DNA of 64,000 bases from Iris pallida (GCA_029216955.1 JANAVB010029819.1:30680204-30744203); one strand, 5' to 3'; shown: positions 19,828-32,700, counted from the first letter of the stretch. A program made the numbers and translations. The notes: generated from the sequence alone by a model not told the origin.

Positions 19828-22800
19828 AATCTATCCACCTTAAAAATAATTTTGTCCTCGAAATTCTAATTCATAACTATTCCTTAAATTCAAAAAGGAA
19901 ATCTACTATTACCTTAATCTCCTTAAATTTTAATTCCTAAAAATAGTTTATATCCTCCTCCTAGCCATTTTGTAACTACGAAACCCCGAGGACTTCTACC
20001 CACCTTTGGTCACACTACTCCCTCAAATGTATGTCCCTAAAACTTTATAACCTTCCATCTAATTGCTAAAAATAGATATCTACTGTATATGGCATCTATA
20101 ATCTTCTCCTATCTATCAAGCAATCCAAAATTTAACAAGCAATAAATTTACACAAGTAGCTAAGAAATATTGATAAATTCTAATAAGCATGACCATTCGT
20201 CACTCTGCAATAGGAAGGACGGGAAGATAAGAAAGAATAATCGAGAGCAATATGAAGTTTCAATAGCGGTAGAGAGTATCCACGGATGCAGATAGAAAGA
20301 AAGTTTATGAACCATTGACCTAGTTGCTAGATTGGGCTACTCTAGTCCAATCACTTGCTAAATCGAAGAACCCTTCGTTTCTTAGAGGGGCTTTCAATCT
20401 GCGCAATACAGAAGTTCCGTTCTCAAAATTAATCTAAACAAGGTTCAAAAATAGAAGGGAACTTGAGAAATCAAAATTGTTATCTTTCTCGTGGTTATCT
20501 AAACATATGAGCAAGGGATATAAATGCAATACAAGATCGTATCGCAACTTTCAGGTAGATGGAATAATAGTTATGAATGACTTCACATTCTAAGAGGGGA
20601 GACTACATAATAGGTATAGGACCTATTTCAAATAGTTCGGTTTTATAGTCCAAAAATGGTGGCATGTATGGATGGGTTTTATTGGGTCTTAATGGATTCC
20701 CTGATTGGACATCAATCGTTGGTTGGATGAACCTTTGATTTCAATCTATATTAACTGGACAAGATCCCAATAATATAACTATTTCTACTAGGTTAGGGTA
20801 ACCTAGAATAGGTTTCCACCCACGTGGTTGAGCTAGATGGGCAGTCGGATTGGTTAAATAGGTTCTGTAAGACTTGAAGATGCGCCTTCCGTGACTTTTG
20901 TATTTAAGTAGCACGAGAAGACATAATTGAGTGGCACACTAGTGACATGTGCGTAGTGGGCTTAGAGTAAATTACAACCATATATTGGGTCGAAAGAATT
21001 GAGTCGAGGTTGAGGCTCTAATAGAAGTCGGGAAGTATACCGGTATTATGGTAAGGGTTATAGCTATTCTTTTTGACTTAAAAGTCGTACCACGAAATAG
21101 AGTACGAGAAAAGGCGTTTGAATGGGACATGATATGTCTACATAAAGATGGAGTCGTCTATGTCTTGTAGGTAAAATTTGTTGGAAGGTAACAGCTGGTC
21201 TCGTGCTCCAATTATTATTGACGCGGCCGGGGGCACAAAATGATCTAAATGGAAAGTGGGAGTCCATGGGGCACTAATTATCATCCTAATGAGAATTATT
21301 CTAATCAATCGGTAATCCTCTTATATCCCAAAATTTTAGAAGTCTTACAGTCTACTCATCTTAGACGCTAGGATATGGTTTTAGGAATAATGAGGTTAGA
21401 AGAATTCTAAAGTCCGGGTATCGTACCTCGACTCTTGTTAATAAAGAATATGGCACGGCGTAATGGAATACGGTAGATACAATTCAAGTCAAGGATCGTT
21501 CCTCAATAAATGGAAAACGAGTGTGTACAATGACACATGGTCGATAAAATAGAATGATCTTCTCGTGCACAGTATACAAGAGTTGTCGACGGGGGTAACC
21601 AACACTAAGGCGTATCATATGAAAAGAATTCTAATAACTGAGACGTAAATTTCTATTTGTATCAAGCCTGCCATACTATTGTCATAAGGGTTATAGTGGT
21701 ATGGGCTGTAGTGATCATGTATTGCTGTTGATAATTGGTAGATCATATTATGACAGGGTATTTAAGCTATGGTATTGGCTAAGCTAGTGACTGTGGTGTT
21801 CCAATTCTAGTTAGGTCTTAATAATAAAATTTACATAACTAGGGTAATATTTGTTGGAAACCAATCTCGAAATGAGTGTCTACCTTAGTCATAGTAATTG
21901 ATTGTCCTTACCTTTGTCTATTCATCTCATGTCTAAACTGTGGGCTTTGGTCGAGGAAAGGTTGGGTTAAGGCTTAAGGGTTGCTAGTTAAAGTAAGCTT
22001 CAAGCAAATAATTAGAGACCCACAATATTTTGTATCTTGAGAATAGATAGTCTCCTAGGTTGGCATTTTGAATAAGGATAAAACCCTAATCATTCTCAAA
22101 TTCAGATGGCTAGAAGGTCCCAATAGCAGTTTAGGGGGTCGAGAGGAGAACGAGTAACTCAAGGCAAGGTTCTAGTCACATGGCTGGCCGATGGTAACTA
22201 TACTTGTGTATACAACTATCATAGCCATGGGTATACTCTGTATCTATCTACCAATTACGAGCTTTTGTCTTTCCAAATTAGTGAAAGACAAAAACAATAA
22301 AGATTTCAAGAATGATGCCACCAAATACAATTTCGTGCTTCAAAGACGAATGTATAATTCAAGAGAAATTGTCAATACAGTCGCGGATGAGATCCTAGAG
22401 ACATCTACATCTCAAATCATGTAGATTAATCAGAGGGAGAGCGAACCGAATGCACTAAGGTTGATCAGACCGTAATACATCGATTCTGATTTGACAATAT
22501 GTTAGTAGGCGTCCCCAATAAACATCTTTCTTGAATCAAGCTTGATAAAAGAGCAAGCTTGTAAAACTAGGCTATAATAGCAGCGTTGGTCAAGATAGTC
22601 AAAATATAAGCATGCGAGATTTTTGAAAGGAGGCACAAGTAGTTCGAGTTTTGAGAGAATCAAAACCTTACCTGGTGTTATTGCTTATACAGTCACCCTA
22701 CAATCTTCTTATCCATAAGACCTTAGTCGACTAATGGGTTATGGACCGCTAAATTATATATTCCTGGTAAACCTATTAGTGTCAGTCAATTACCTTGTTA

Positions 22801-23938
22801 ATAGATCACAAGGACCACGGAATGCTAGAGACATACTACTCGACCTACAGAACTTTCACTAGTATTGGCTTTAGATCTTATGGGACATACAGGGCATTTT
22901 TCTATTCTCTATAGTATCCTAAACTTGTAATCACGGTTGAAATTATTTTACCGAGAATTATGCCTCGCCCGTATAATCTGGCTGTGGTAAACCCTTGGTT
23001 CGGTGATTCAAATGTGATATGCTATCGGATACTCTACCTTATATTGACACAAGGTCTACAGAGGTCAACGAAGACATAGTTTTAGTAATGTTCCATAACC
23101 TACGATTCCTTAAAATAATTTCAACTCTATGGTTCGTGCCTCGCTAGTGCACTGCTGGCTGCAGTGAACCCACACTCTCCATTCTCCAGTAATTGGCGAT
23201 AGTGCGCTGCTGTCTAGCCATCGAGTCATTAAAACTACTTCGACTATATTCCTAAGAACTTCAAGAGCTGCTAGAGATTCAAACTAGTTGACTATGATAG
23301 AAAGCGTAACCATCTGTCTATAAGTCTCAATCCTTAAAGTAAAAGATTGATCGGGAAGAAAATAACTGAAGACAAGGGAAGTAAGAACATCATAATCTTT
23401 ATTTAACATGTATTTCAAATGTTTGAGGGAAAACTTTGAATCAAATCTACCTAGAGATTCGTATACGAATAACCGAATCAGAAATTATAGACTAATTCCT
23501 TCCGGTAAAATAGGATTTTAAATAGGCAATTCTAGCATATGATATAAGGACTATATATATATGGCAAAATAAAATTGAACAATTTATCAAGATTAGAGCC
23601 TTAATTCTAGGAAAGCCTAACTTACCGAGTGAATAGTATATTCATATTGGATCATATCGTCATATCAAAAGTAATAGTGTATCAATAGAGATCTGACAAG
23701 CTTTCTAAATTTAATAATTTTTTATCTAATTTGCATGGCCTATCTGACAACCATAACCACCCAACGGTCAATTTGAACAACGGACTCCTATTCCCAATCA
23801 TTCTCTTAAATCAATTCAATCCTAATTGTGAATGAGCATTTTCTAGTCGCAGGCTGACAGTAGTACAACTGACATAGGTACTAGCACGAGTTCGTAATCT
23901 GTTGCAAAAACTGACCTGCACGGGCCACCACAAAAACT
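19828..23938 (-). other. LARD-B internal domain, non-coding
   Basis: Minus-strand start (right side) carries GTGGTGGCCCGTGCAGGTC next to the LTR; the minus-strand end (left side) carries the block TTTCGAGGACAAAATTATTT and a purine tract (19828-19842). Copies of the LARD hairpin-like motif (TGCCTCGCC, spacer, TGGCTGYRGT) lie near 22971 and 23139. No protein-coding family recognised in 4.1 kb; the longest frames are under 80 codons. Confidence 0.75.
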
Positions 23939-26836
23939 TGTCATGACCCGCACCCGTTTTTCGAGATACGAATGCGTGTCCAAGCCAGCCTACACCGCAG
24001 TATTGGCAGTAGAACGCTGTATAGCCACAATGGTCAAAATCACAAATAATACGCATTCACAAAATTAATTTAATTTACAATATTCACAAGTTTTACATTT
24101 GCAGAAAATATAAACTCTTACAAATATTGAAATGATTACAACTCATCTATCTAGCTAATCTCTAGGTTTTTATCTGCAAGTACACCCGTAACTCCCAATT
24201 CTAAGTGAAGCCCCAGTTAACCTGAAAAATTTTGGTTTCCAGTAAGGAATGGAACGAGTACAATTCACTGAATGCAGTTTCAATAAATAAAAATGACTAT
24301 ACAACAGAGGTTAGCCTTTAAAATATATGATTTGAAAATAAACACAAAAAGGCAAAATAAAACTAAACAAAAGGAAACAGTAAATAAAATACAAAGACAA
24401 TACTCACCGACTGACTGAAGTACCTTTGATATGTGATCGGTCTTGGGATAATTACACGACACGGTCTACGATATCTACACTGTATAATATACACTTTCTA
24501 CACTGTATAAAGCAATAATGAAACACTGTCTACATAGTATAAAGTAATAATAAAATACTGTCTATACGGTATAATGCAATAATAAATCACGGTCTACACG
24601 GTATACACGGTATAAGGTCAGATCACACATCCTTGGTACTTCACCTCCCCGACATGACAAAATGTAACAAACATAAAAGGCAAAAATCATAAATTTACTG
24701 ACTAACAATGAGGTATAGTAAAGCTCAATATCGAAAACAAACAATAAACTGTACTCGCCTGTGGTCCTATGCTGGTAAAACCGATAATCCAAACCACTTA
24801 GTATGCCACAACAGTTAAACTCGTACAACAGTCTCCAGATGCTAAAATAGACAATACAAATGTTCTCAGAATAGTCAAATTAGCTAGAATTGCCTGTCCT
24901 TAGTCCAATTCTGGATGCAGGGGCACGGTAATTTCGTGTCAAAATGGTATCCACCGTTGGACCCGCTTTGAACTGAAAAGCATACCAGAGTCAATGGTCT
25001 TTAAAGTCATCAAACTATATTTCTAAGGATTTGTTTTGATTATACGAACCCAACCGTATGTCCAAAGTTGGATTTCGGTGGGCCGTGCACAAAATCGCCC
25101 GTTGAGTGTGATCGTGGGGCCCACAAAACGGTGATCTGGTCAACTGTCTCAGAATCGGATCAAACTTGGCATACAGGACCAGAAAAATGATACGGTCCTG
25201 TTGGCATAAGTTTCGTCTCAATCTGACGAACGTGCACAAAAGTAATTAGGAAATTTACAAAGAGGCCGATACGGTGATTTTCGACGGATACGCATCAAAT
25301 TCGTCGCGCACACGCGACCAATTTGAATTCCATCAAAGCCCATACGTCCACGAAGCCGATACGGACCTTTCGATGATTTCGATTCATGACCACATCGTCC
25401 GGATTGGCGGGACGCACGTCGTATCGAAGGAATTTTTTAGATTTTCAATATTTTTAAACAGTTTTTTGCCAATCTTTGGAATCCGATTTCTCGGCACATA
25501 GTCGATGAAATCAATTTTTGTAAACTAGATTTCAGAGCCCTATATGTTTGCTTAGACTGTCATCATTTGGTTTCTCAAAACTGTCGATAGATTGACTGGA
25601 AGTCGCCTTCGAAATAAGGGTTTGGGACCAGGTCCTGCGTTTCGTCTTTAAACAAAAATTGAAATTATTTCCTAGATTTTTGGTCGATTTAGCAGGCTAT
25701 TCTCTACGAGTTAAATCTAACTAATTACTAGGGTTTGTAGATGGTAGGGTTGTTATCGAATCCATGAAAATGGTTTACGAATTCGTCGAGAGACGAAGGA
25801 GAAATTGTACCTCAAAAAGAGTGTCGCGGCTGTTGCGTGACAGGATTGGGCAGGCCTGTGCACGGCTACAGTCGCTCCACCGTGGCATGGCAGCTTTCCC
25901 AGGCAGCACGGAGAGGTGGAAGGGAGTCAGGGTGGCGCACACAGATGTCTATGGCGGCGCTGGGTTGTAAGGTTTAGGGTTTGGTTCATCCTATTTGTTG
26001 TGTACATATATACATATTCGTTTGGTTTGGGAACAAAGTAGGGTGAGGTCGCGGGTTCCTTGGGAAGGCTTCTCGCGATAAATTGAGGGAATTTCTCGCA
26101 ATAAATTTCTTAGGGATTTGTTTTTTTCTTTTTATTTATTAGTTAACTATATATCCTCAATAATAATAAAATAATATTATATAATAATAACCTGAATAAC
26201 ATTGATAATAAAAATAATAATAATAATAATAACGAAATTTAATAAACCAATAATGGTGTATATACCATTATGTACAGTCTATTAATCCCAAAATTGTAGG
26301 ACCTATTTATACAAATATTATTAAATATCAACTAATAATGATATTTAAAATATTTAATTAACGAATACTTAAAAAATATTCATTAGATCATTAAAACGCA
26401 ATACAACACAATCATACCAAAATACATCAACATGAATGTCATTGGACGTCCCGTATGACTACATGGGCTTGGGCTTGCTTTGGGTCCCATCTGTACTAGT
26501 TCGGTACAATCGAGTTCCCTAAAACTCAATAATATAATTAATAAATAAATAAATCTTCGGTAAGGGTTAAGTCGCAACTTGGCCTGGTTTTCCTAGCTAG
26601 GACGCACTTATGGCTGGGTCTTCTCTGGTATGGCTAATGCACTAGTGAAGGCACACGACCATGCTATCCGTGTCATGATTCCTAGTCGTCTTGTACTTCA
26701 AAACTCAACCATGGCTAAAGTTATCTACCGTAATAATTAACTAAGTAATTATTTATAAAAATTCTAAAAATCACCATTTAATTCAAATAAATAAATAAAT
26801 AAATACATTATCAAAATTCTGGAAAGAGGAGTTACA
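23939..26836 (-). repeat. LARD-B 5' LTR (2.9 kb)
   Basis: Partner of 16789-19827. It starts TGTCATGACCCGCACCC and ends GAGTTACA before the TCATT target copy. Content is as in the partner LTR; nothing else recognised. Confidence 0.9.
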
Positions 26837-27190
26837 TCATTGCTGTGCGGGAAAAACAAATGAGGAAAAGATTCGGAAGGGTGACCCAGGCTGATACGAT
26901 CGCTGAATCTTCTTCGGTGCTGAAGTCCGGAGACCATTTCATAATTTTCATGTTGTAAGAGTCTATCCTTCCAATGCCTCTGGTCCAGACGTTCTTGTGG
27001 TCACTCTCCTAGAAAAGGTGGAGAAACATGCGTTTTGGATCCATGGTCACTACCTTGTACCGCGAAATGAAACCCCAGCTTGCGATCACTCCCTGGACCC
27101 GCGACAGCTTCGGGCAGCGAGTGGAAATTTTTATGACAAATGTAAACGGGAACGTAGCAGTTAAAGAAGTTATCTCTGCTGGGGAAATAG
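26837..27190 (-). pseudogene. LINE-A ORF1, first half (DUF4283-like)
   Basis: Minus strand: LSRVQGVIASWGF, YKVVTMDPKRMFLHL, a frame change, then VWTRGIGRIDSYNMKIMKW and SAWVTLPNLFLI. This order (strand-helix block, WTRG, MKxxKWSPDF, AWVxLPxL) is that of plant LINE ORF1 DUF4283 domains, which bind RNA. It breaks at the LARD-B target site and continues at 16788. Confidence 0.7.
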
Positions 27191-27194
27191 GCAC

Positions 27195-27654
27195 CAAAAT
27201 CTCATGAGTATTCGTTTGATAGTCGCCATATGTAGCATAATTGATTGCAACCAAAAATTTACAACCGACTTAATAACTGATCGAACTAACTCAATCCTAC
27301 CCTCGAATGATGACAACTGTGCTACCATCCCTCCAATCGACTTTGAGTAAACTCTACGATACTGCCATACCCCGTCTCTCTAACATAGTTTATAATATTG
27401 GAATCCCCAAATATCTAACACATAGTTCACCTCTAGCAACACCAAGTCTCTCAGCCCATATCTCCTTATCCAGACATAATCTGCTAAAGTAGACTTTACT
27501 CTTGACTTTATTAAGGTGTAACCCACACATTAATATGAATTCTTCTATCATATTGGACACCACATCCATTCCTGAGAGTAATGCCACTAGAAATACCAAA
27601 ATATCATCAACATAAGTAAGATGTGAAATATGCGGTTGTACCTGTCGAAATAAT
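27195..27654 (-). pseudogene. LINE-B reverse transcriptase, part after CACTA-B
   Basis: Minus strand: HISHLTYVDDILVF (RT active-site block with a DD pair), MIEEFILMCGLHLN, RYLGIPIL, then in another frame FEGRIELVRSVIKSVVNFWL, the RT thumb region of plant LINEs. Since RT here lies upstream of ORF1 of LINE-A on the same strand, LINE-B is a separate copy. It is interrupted by CACTA-B at 27655. Confidence 0.85.
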
Positions 27655-28020
27655 CACTACTAAAATACAGCAATTTGGCGACGAAAGATTAGCGACGAAT
27701 AATATCCGTCGGCCCTAGCGATGGCCTCGCAACTACCTTGTGACTTGCTACCGTTAGAAAGTAATGGATATTTTTTTTAGTTTTTTTGTGTCAAAATCAG
27801 TCGCACCTCCGTCGCTCACTTGACGAAGCTTTAGCGACGGATTCAAGTCCGTCGCTAATATGTCACATATTGTGGCAACAAAATCTGAAAAAAATGGCAC
27901 GCTAAATTAGCGTCTATGTGGCGACGGACGTTCCGTCGATAATCTAGTGGGTATTTAGTGACTACCTACCGACGGATATATCCGTCGGTAATCCGTCGAT
28001 AAATACTGTAACCTAACTTA
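27655..28020 (+). repeat. left TIR and subterminal repeats of CACTA-B
   Basis: TIR followed by multiple AGCGACGRA, ATCCGTCGGY and TCCGTCGCTAA units in both orientations, then AACCTAACTTAAATTGAACC, also present in complement in CACTA-A near 14855. Confidence 0.85.
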
Positions 28021-28059
28021 AATTGAACCGACGGAGGGGAGGGATTTTTCATTCCCCCA

Positions 28060-28620
28060 AAAAAACTCTCTCTCTTCCCCCTCTCTCTCTCTCTCTCCGG
28101 CGAGCTCTCTCCGACGGGTCCCATTTTTCGGCGAAGCTCTCTCCGACGGGATATCGCTCTCTCAGGTATGCTCTCTCTCTCTACCACTCTCTCTTTGTTT
28201 AGGGTTTCGGGTTGGTGGAGGGTGGGTCGGCTATCGCTCGGGCCGGCAGGGTGGAGGGGAGGGAGTGGGGGCGGGGGGGAGGTTGTTGACGGCGGGGGGC
28301 AGGGTAGGGTTTAGGGTTTCGGGGCAGAGGTAGGGTTTCGGGTGGGAGGATGGGCCGACTGTCGCGTGGAGGGTGTGGGTCGGCTGTCGTGGGGGACGGC
28401 GGTGATGGGGGGAGGGAGGGAGGGCAGGGGGTAGATGGTGTTGGGTGCGGGGTGGGGGTCAGGGGTAGGGTTTCGGGTTTGCTGTCGGGTGGTGAGGGTG
28501 AGGGGGGTGGGTGTTTGCTGTCGGGGGGGGGAGGTGGTGGGGTGGGGGTTTGCTGTAGGGGGGTGTGGAAAGGGGATGGGGGTTTACAGTCCGGCGGGGT
28601 AGGGGAGGGGGTGGGGGGTA
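28060..28620 (+). repeat. CT-rich then G-rich leader of CACTA-B
   Basis: CTCTCTCT runs (28064-28200) followed by about 400 bases of GGGGTGGGG-type sequence. It mirrors CACTA-A 14288-14780. GGG runs could form G-quadruplexes. Open frames here are compositional. Confidence 0.7.
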
Positions 28621-29010
28621 TCTGTGGTTTCGGATCGGACCATTCCTATGAGTATCAGTGGTTTCGAATCGGAGTATCAGATCGGGGGAGGGGGTATAGG
28701 TTGTTCGGATCGGACCAATCCTATGAGTATCGAATCGGGGGAGGGGGGTATCGGAATCGGGGGAGGGGGGTATCGGAATCGGTATCGGTATCGGAATCGG
28801 AATCAATATCGGACCGATACTGACCGATACCGGTACAGTTTGGCATGTCCCACTCCGATATTGACCGATACCCGATACTGACCGATACCGATCCGATACT
28901 GTTCGATACTGATATAGTTTGGCATGTCCCGGTATCGGTATCGGTATCGGACTATCCCTATGAGTATCGGCATCGGGGGTATCGGTATTATCGGTGGTTT
29001 ATGATCGATT
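28621..29010 (+). repeat. GATACC hexamer array in CACTA-B
   Basis: TATCGGAATCGG, GATACTGACC and GGTATC units repeated, with the interspersed CCTATGAGTATCG segment also seen in CACTA-A. Same relative position as in CACTA-A. Confidence 0.88.
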
Positions 29011-29055
29011 TATCAGATTTTTTGGTATCAAAAAACAAATAACTATTAATAAAAT

Positions 29056-29179
29056 TGACTGTCCTCCGACATAGTCCCTACAGCCATTTGACTGGCGAGG
29101 CAGAAACTATGTAGCCGTATATAAAGTTAACTGTCCTCCGACCATCATCCTTCGACAATGATGATATGACAACCTATCA
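29056..29179 (+). repeat. first copy of a 120-bp direct repeat upstream of the VKEE genes
   Basis: GACATAGTCCCTRCAGC through ATGATATGACAACC recurs at about 29897-30007 with scattered changes. One copy precedes each VKEE gene, so the gene pair probably arose by tandem duplication of upstream region plus gene. Confidence 0.75.
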
Positions 29180-29491
29180 CTATTTCTTATATAGTAGTAG
29201 ATGATGTCTTATATTATATTATGTTAGTTCATCTTGATTCTGTTAGATTCTTCAGATACTAGATACGATAAGAACATATACTACACCATATGTACAGAAC
29301 ATAGATGATTCACTCTAATGTATACTACAATGAATTTTGGGTTGTGTTCTGAGCCATCCGTTCTCACACTTGCAAAATCGAATATTCTGTCTTTTATCTG
29401 CTTTCGAAAATATACTCAAACGACATGATGGTTCCTTTAGTTAGCTTGCTTATGTTACAATTATATTATTTGTGAATATCGATCTTACCAG

Positions 29492-29764
29492 ATGGCACCC
29501 ATGACCCGAGGAGCGGCACGTCTTTTGAGGAAAATACTGAATGCTGAGGTGGCTCCTCCTACTGTTAAGGAGGAAGTGGCACCGGTAGCTAGTGAGACCG
29601 GGAGTTCTATTCATCCAGCACGGGTAGCTAGTGAGACCGAAAGTTCTATTCATGCAGCACTTGCAAGGGACTACATCTCTCCTAACGCCGTCGATCCTAC
29701 TTATTCGAGGTGGTTGCGTGATCGTATCACTGAGCGTTTGCGTGAGCTGCGTGGCTCTCATTAG
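29492..29764 (+). CDS. VKEE-family small protein 1 of CACTA-B (90 aa)
   Basis: ATG follows CTTACCAG as in CACTA-A. The protein starts MAPMTRGAARLLRK (basic), has one TVKEEVAP segment where relatives have three to four, two copies of a VASETxSSIH segment, and the C-terminal signature AVDPTYSRWLRDR followed by a Leu/Arg-rich helix ending at TAG 29762-29764. The frame is intact, the only uninterrupted member inside the CACTA elements. An upstream exon is possible because the ATG sits right after a splice-acceptor-like CAG. The function is unknown; a trans-acting role for the element, for example binding the subterminal repeats, is only a guess. Related genes are at 30683, at 13234 (minus) and in the Tat-B antisense gene. 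Confidence 0.6.
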   Translation: MAPMTRGAARLLRKILNAEVAPPTVKEEVAPVASETGSSIHPARVASETESSIHAALARDYISPNAVDPTYSRWLRDRITERLRELRGSH

Positions 29765-30030
29765 CTATTACTGAACTTATTTGTATTGGACTATTTGTAT
29801 TGGGTTGTTTTTGTATTAGACTATTTGTATTGGACTACATATATAAATTAGTACTGTATCAATCTCTGGATTGTATTGGACTACGACATGGTGATCAGGA
29901 CATAGTCCCTGCAGCTATTCGACTGGCGAGGCAAAAACAATGTAGTCGTAGATGAAGTTGACTGTCCTCCGACCCTTATCCCTCGGCAATGATGATATGA
30001 CAACCAACCGAAGAGGATACTCTGAGAGAT

Positions 30031-30140
30031 CCATCTGAGTAGGACGTATACTCTGAGAGATCACCTTTACAAGAATAATATCAGTAGTGGGATTGAGTGT
30101 TGGAGGAGATATTATCAGAGTATACGTCCTACTCAGATGG
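30031..30140. repeat. perfect 26-bp inverted repeat between the two VKEE genes
   Basis: Arms 30031-30056 and 30115-30140 are exact reverse complements (core GAGTAGGACGTATACTC) with a 58-base spacer. A second short pairing (AATAATATC near 30074, GATATTAT near 30109) nests inside. Similar in size and spacing to the unrelated inverted repeat in CACTA-A. Confidence 0.85.
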
Positions 30141-30682
30141 GTTCCTCACCATTACTATTTTTTTCTGACAGTATGGTAGATGTGCTCCGTCAACAGATTC
30201 TTGCTCCGAGCCAAAATTTTCCCCGGAGCTCAAGTCTACATCCTTCGTGTAGAGCTCGAGCGAGAGGTTCCTGACAGCAAGGTGGTCTCCTTTGTCAAAG
30301 GATTCTTGCTCGTCCCACAATTAGTTGACTCTACACTTGCTCCTCTACACCATCCTAGGAAAATCGCTCGCACCTCCAGCAAAACCTCTGTACTTCCTCC
30401 AGGTCATGCCACTGGCTATACTGGTTCCCCCTCTTCCTGCCTACTTCTTCTTCCCCGACTCTACACTTGAGCTAGATATCATACGTGGCTGAGAGAGTCA
30501 AATAAGAAGAAGGGAAGTAGGGAGAAGCAGATGGGTCCAGAGCCATGGTGGAGGAGAGGAGAAGGCTCCCAAGACTCCCCGAGGTGGATATCATATGTGG
30601 CTGAAAATTTTGATAAATTTCTTATTTTTTTATAATTTGAGTAAATTTCTTTACCCTATATAAAAATTCTGTTGTCAAAGAG

Positions 30683-31117
30683 ATGGCTCCCAAGACTCCC
30701 TGAGGTGGTGCTGCTAGCCGAGGAAGGGGCCGAGGCAAGGAACCCTTGGAGGTCGACACTGAGGAAGTCCCTATCGTCAAACAAGAGCCGGTGACTGTTA
30801 AGGAGGAGGTGTTACCAAAGGTCGAGGTCAAGGAAGAACCGATGACCATTAGGAAAGAGATTGCTCCCAAGGTTGAAGTTAAGGAGGAGCCACCGTCAGA
30901 GAGTAGTAGCATCGGGACCGACCCTCCTGTCCCTACCGAAGACCTCAACCAGATTGAGCCTCCGTATGCAAAGTGGCTGATAGAATGGTACATGCCTCAA
31001 CGCAACCAGATTGAGCCTTCGTATTTGTATTGGGTTGTTTATGTTTGGATATTTTGCTATGTATGTTGGGATAGTGTGTTGGATATTGTGTTAAATATTT
31101 TGTTGGTCATTGTGTAG
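30683..31117 (+). pseudogene. VKEE-family small protein 2 of CACTA-B
   Basis: ATG at 30683 gives MAPKTP, then TGA at 30701-30703 (CGA in the partial duplicate of this segment at about 30567-30590), then an RGRGRGK stretch, EVPIVKQEP, TVKEEVLPK, two EVKEEP segments, a Ser-rich stretch, and IEPPYAKWLIEWYMPQRN. The original stop appears lost: AACCAGATTGAGCCT is duplicated (30949 and 31004) and the frame runs into sequence resembling the 3' UTR of gene 1, ending at 31117. It has the richest set of V-K-x-E motifs in the family. Probably inactive because of the early stop, unless translation starts downstream. Confidence 0.6.
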
Positions 31118-31284
31118 GATATTTTTTGTGTATGTTGTGATATATTGGATGTTTGGAGATATTATGTTGGCAATATGGATATTTGTTGGATATATCGGAT
31201 GCGGATATGTTATATTTGTGTATGGTGGATGCAGAATATGTTATATTACAGGGAATAGTCTCTTTCCTGTAATTTTTTTCAAAA

Positions 31285-31895
31285 ATATTTCAGTTAGCGA
31301 CGGATTACCGACGGGTTGCCGATGGACTATTGCAGGTATCGACGGATTACCGACAGGTTACCGACTGACTTTTGCAGCTAGCGAAGGTTTCCTGACGGAT
31401 TGTCCATCGGCCTATTTCTGGAAAAATTATACGATGGAAGGGCGACGGACGTTCCGACGCTCATATTCTGGAATGTATAGAAGATTTCCAGAAGGGCGGC
31501 GACGTATTATCCGTCGCTCTTCCGCCGCTAATCCATCGAGGTTAGCCACACTTTAAGCGACGGATATTGCATATGAGAAATACTCGGATACACGGTTAGC
31601 GACGATTTAGCGATAAATTTTTCATCGCTAATTTTATGAATATATTAAAAATTTAAACTGTCGAAGTTTATGGTAAGCCGTCGGTTAGTTGTCGCTAAAA
31701 TTTTTTATTTTGCCAACGAAAATCTGTCGCTAATTAGTCGCGAAGTGGCGGACTACCGACGAGCTAGTTTTAGCGACGAGGATATTCCCGACGGATTTTT
31801 TTAGCCCGTATCCGTCGAAAATCCGTCGGTAAGATGATTTACCGACAAATTTTCGACGGATATGGCCGTCGCTAAGTCGTTGTATTTTAGTAGTG
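31285..31895 (+). repeat. right subterminal repeats and TIR of CACTA-B
   Basis: Numerous AGCGACGGATT, ACCGACGGG and TCCGTCGCT units up to the TIR at 31881-31895. Confidence 0.88.
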
Positions 31896-32149
31896 AATGG
31901 AACAATATGTTGTCTGCATACCGCAATATCCATAAAGCATGTGAAGTACTCCACAATAAATGTGAACAAGTAAGGGGTGAGGGGATCACCCTGCCGCAGC
32001 CCTCTATTACTTGCGAAGAAACCATGTGGCTGACCCAAAATAAGCACTGAGATAGTAGTCATCGTAATACATTCCCGAATCTGAGCTATCCACACTTCCG
32101 TAAATCCCATAGCCCGTATTATGTGACATAAGAAATCCTTATTAACCAT
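31896..32149 (-). pseudogene. LINE-B reverse transcriptase, part before CACTA-B
   Basis: Minus strand: FLCHIIRAMGFTEVWI, then a block with CITMTTISVLILG, then GFFASNRGLRQGDPLTPYLF, the highly conserved RT motif of plant LINEs, then EYFTCFM. It breaks at the CACTA-B target site and resumes at 27654 with one frame change. The upstream edge is lost in the TA tract at about 32150. Confidence 0.88.
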
Positions 32150-32159
32150 ATGATATTAT

Positions 32160-32700
<541 letters not shown>

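Larger units (their letters stand above)
16789..26836 (-). mobile_element. LARD-B, complete giant non-coding LTR retrotransposon
   Basis: LTRs 16789-19827 and 23939-26836 enclose a 4.1-kb non-coding domain; orientation is minus. Both LTRs begin TGTCAYRACC and end GTTACA on the plus strand. The five bases before (TCATT, 16784-16788) and after (TCATT, 26837-26841) are identical, giving a perfect target duplication. The flanks are the two halves of one LINE ORF1, which confirms the boundaries. No gag or pol. Confidence 0.93.
27655..31895 (+). mobile_element. CACTA-B, complete non-autonomous CACTA transposon (4.24 kb)
   Basis: Ends are CACTACTAAAATACA (27655-27669) and its exact complement (31881-31895). 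AAT at 27652-27654 and 31896-31898 is the 3-bp target duplication. The flanks are two halves of a LINE RT. Inside, in order: subterminal AGCGACGGA repeats, CT/G-rich leader, GATACC array, two VKEE-family genes with an inverted repeat between them, subterminal repeats. No transposase, so movement would depend on another CACTA element. Confidence 0.95.
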
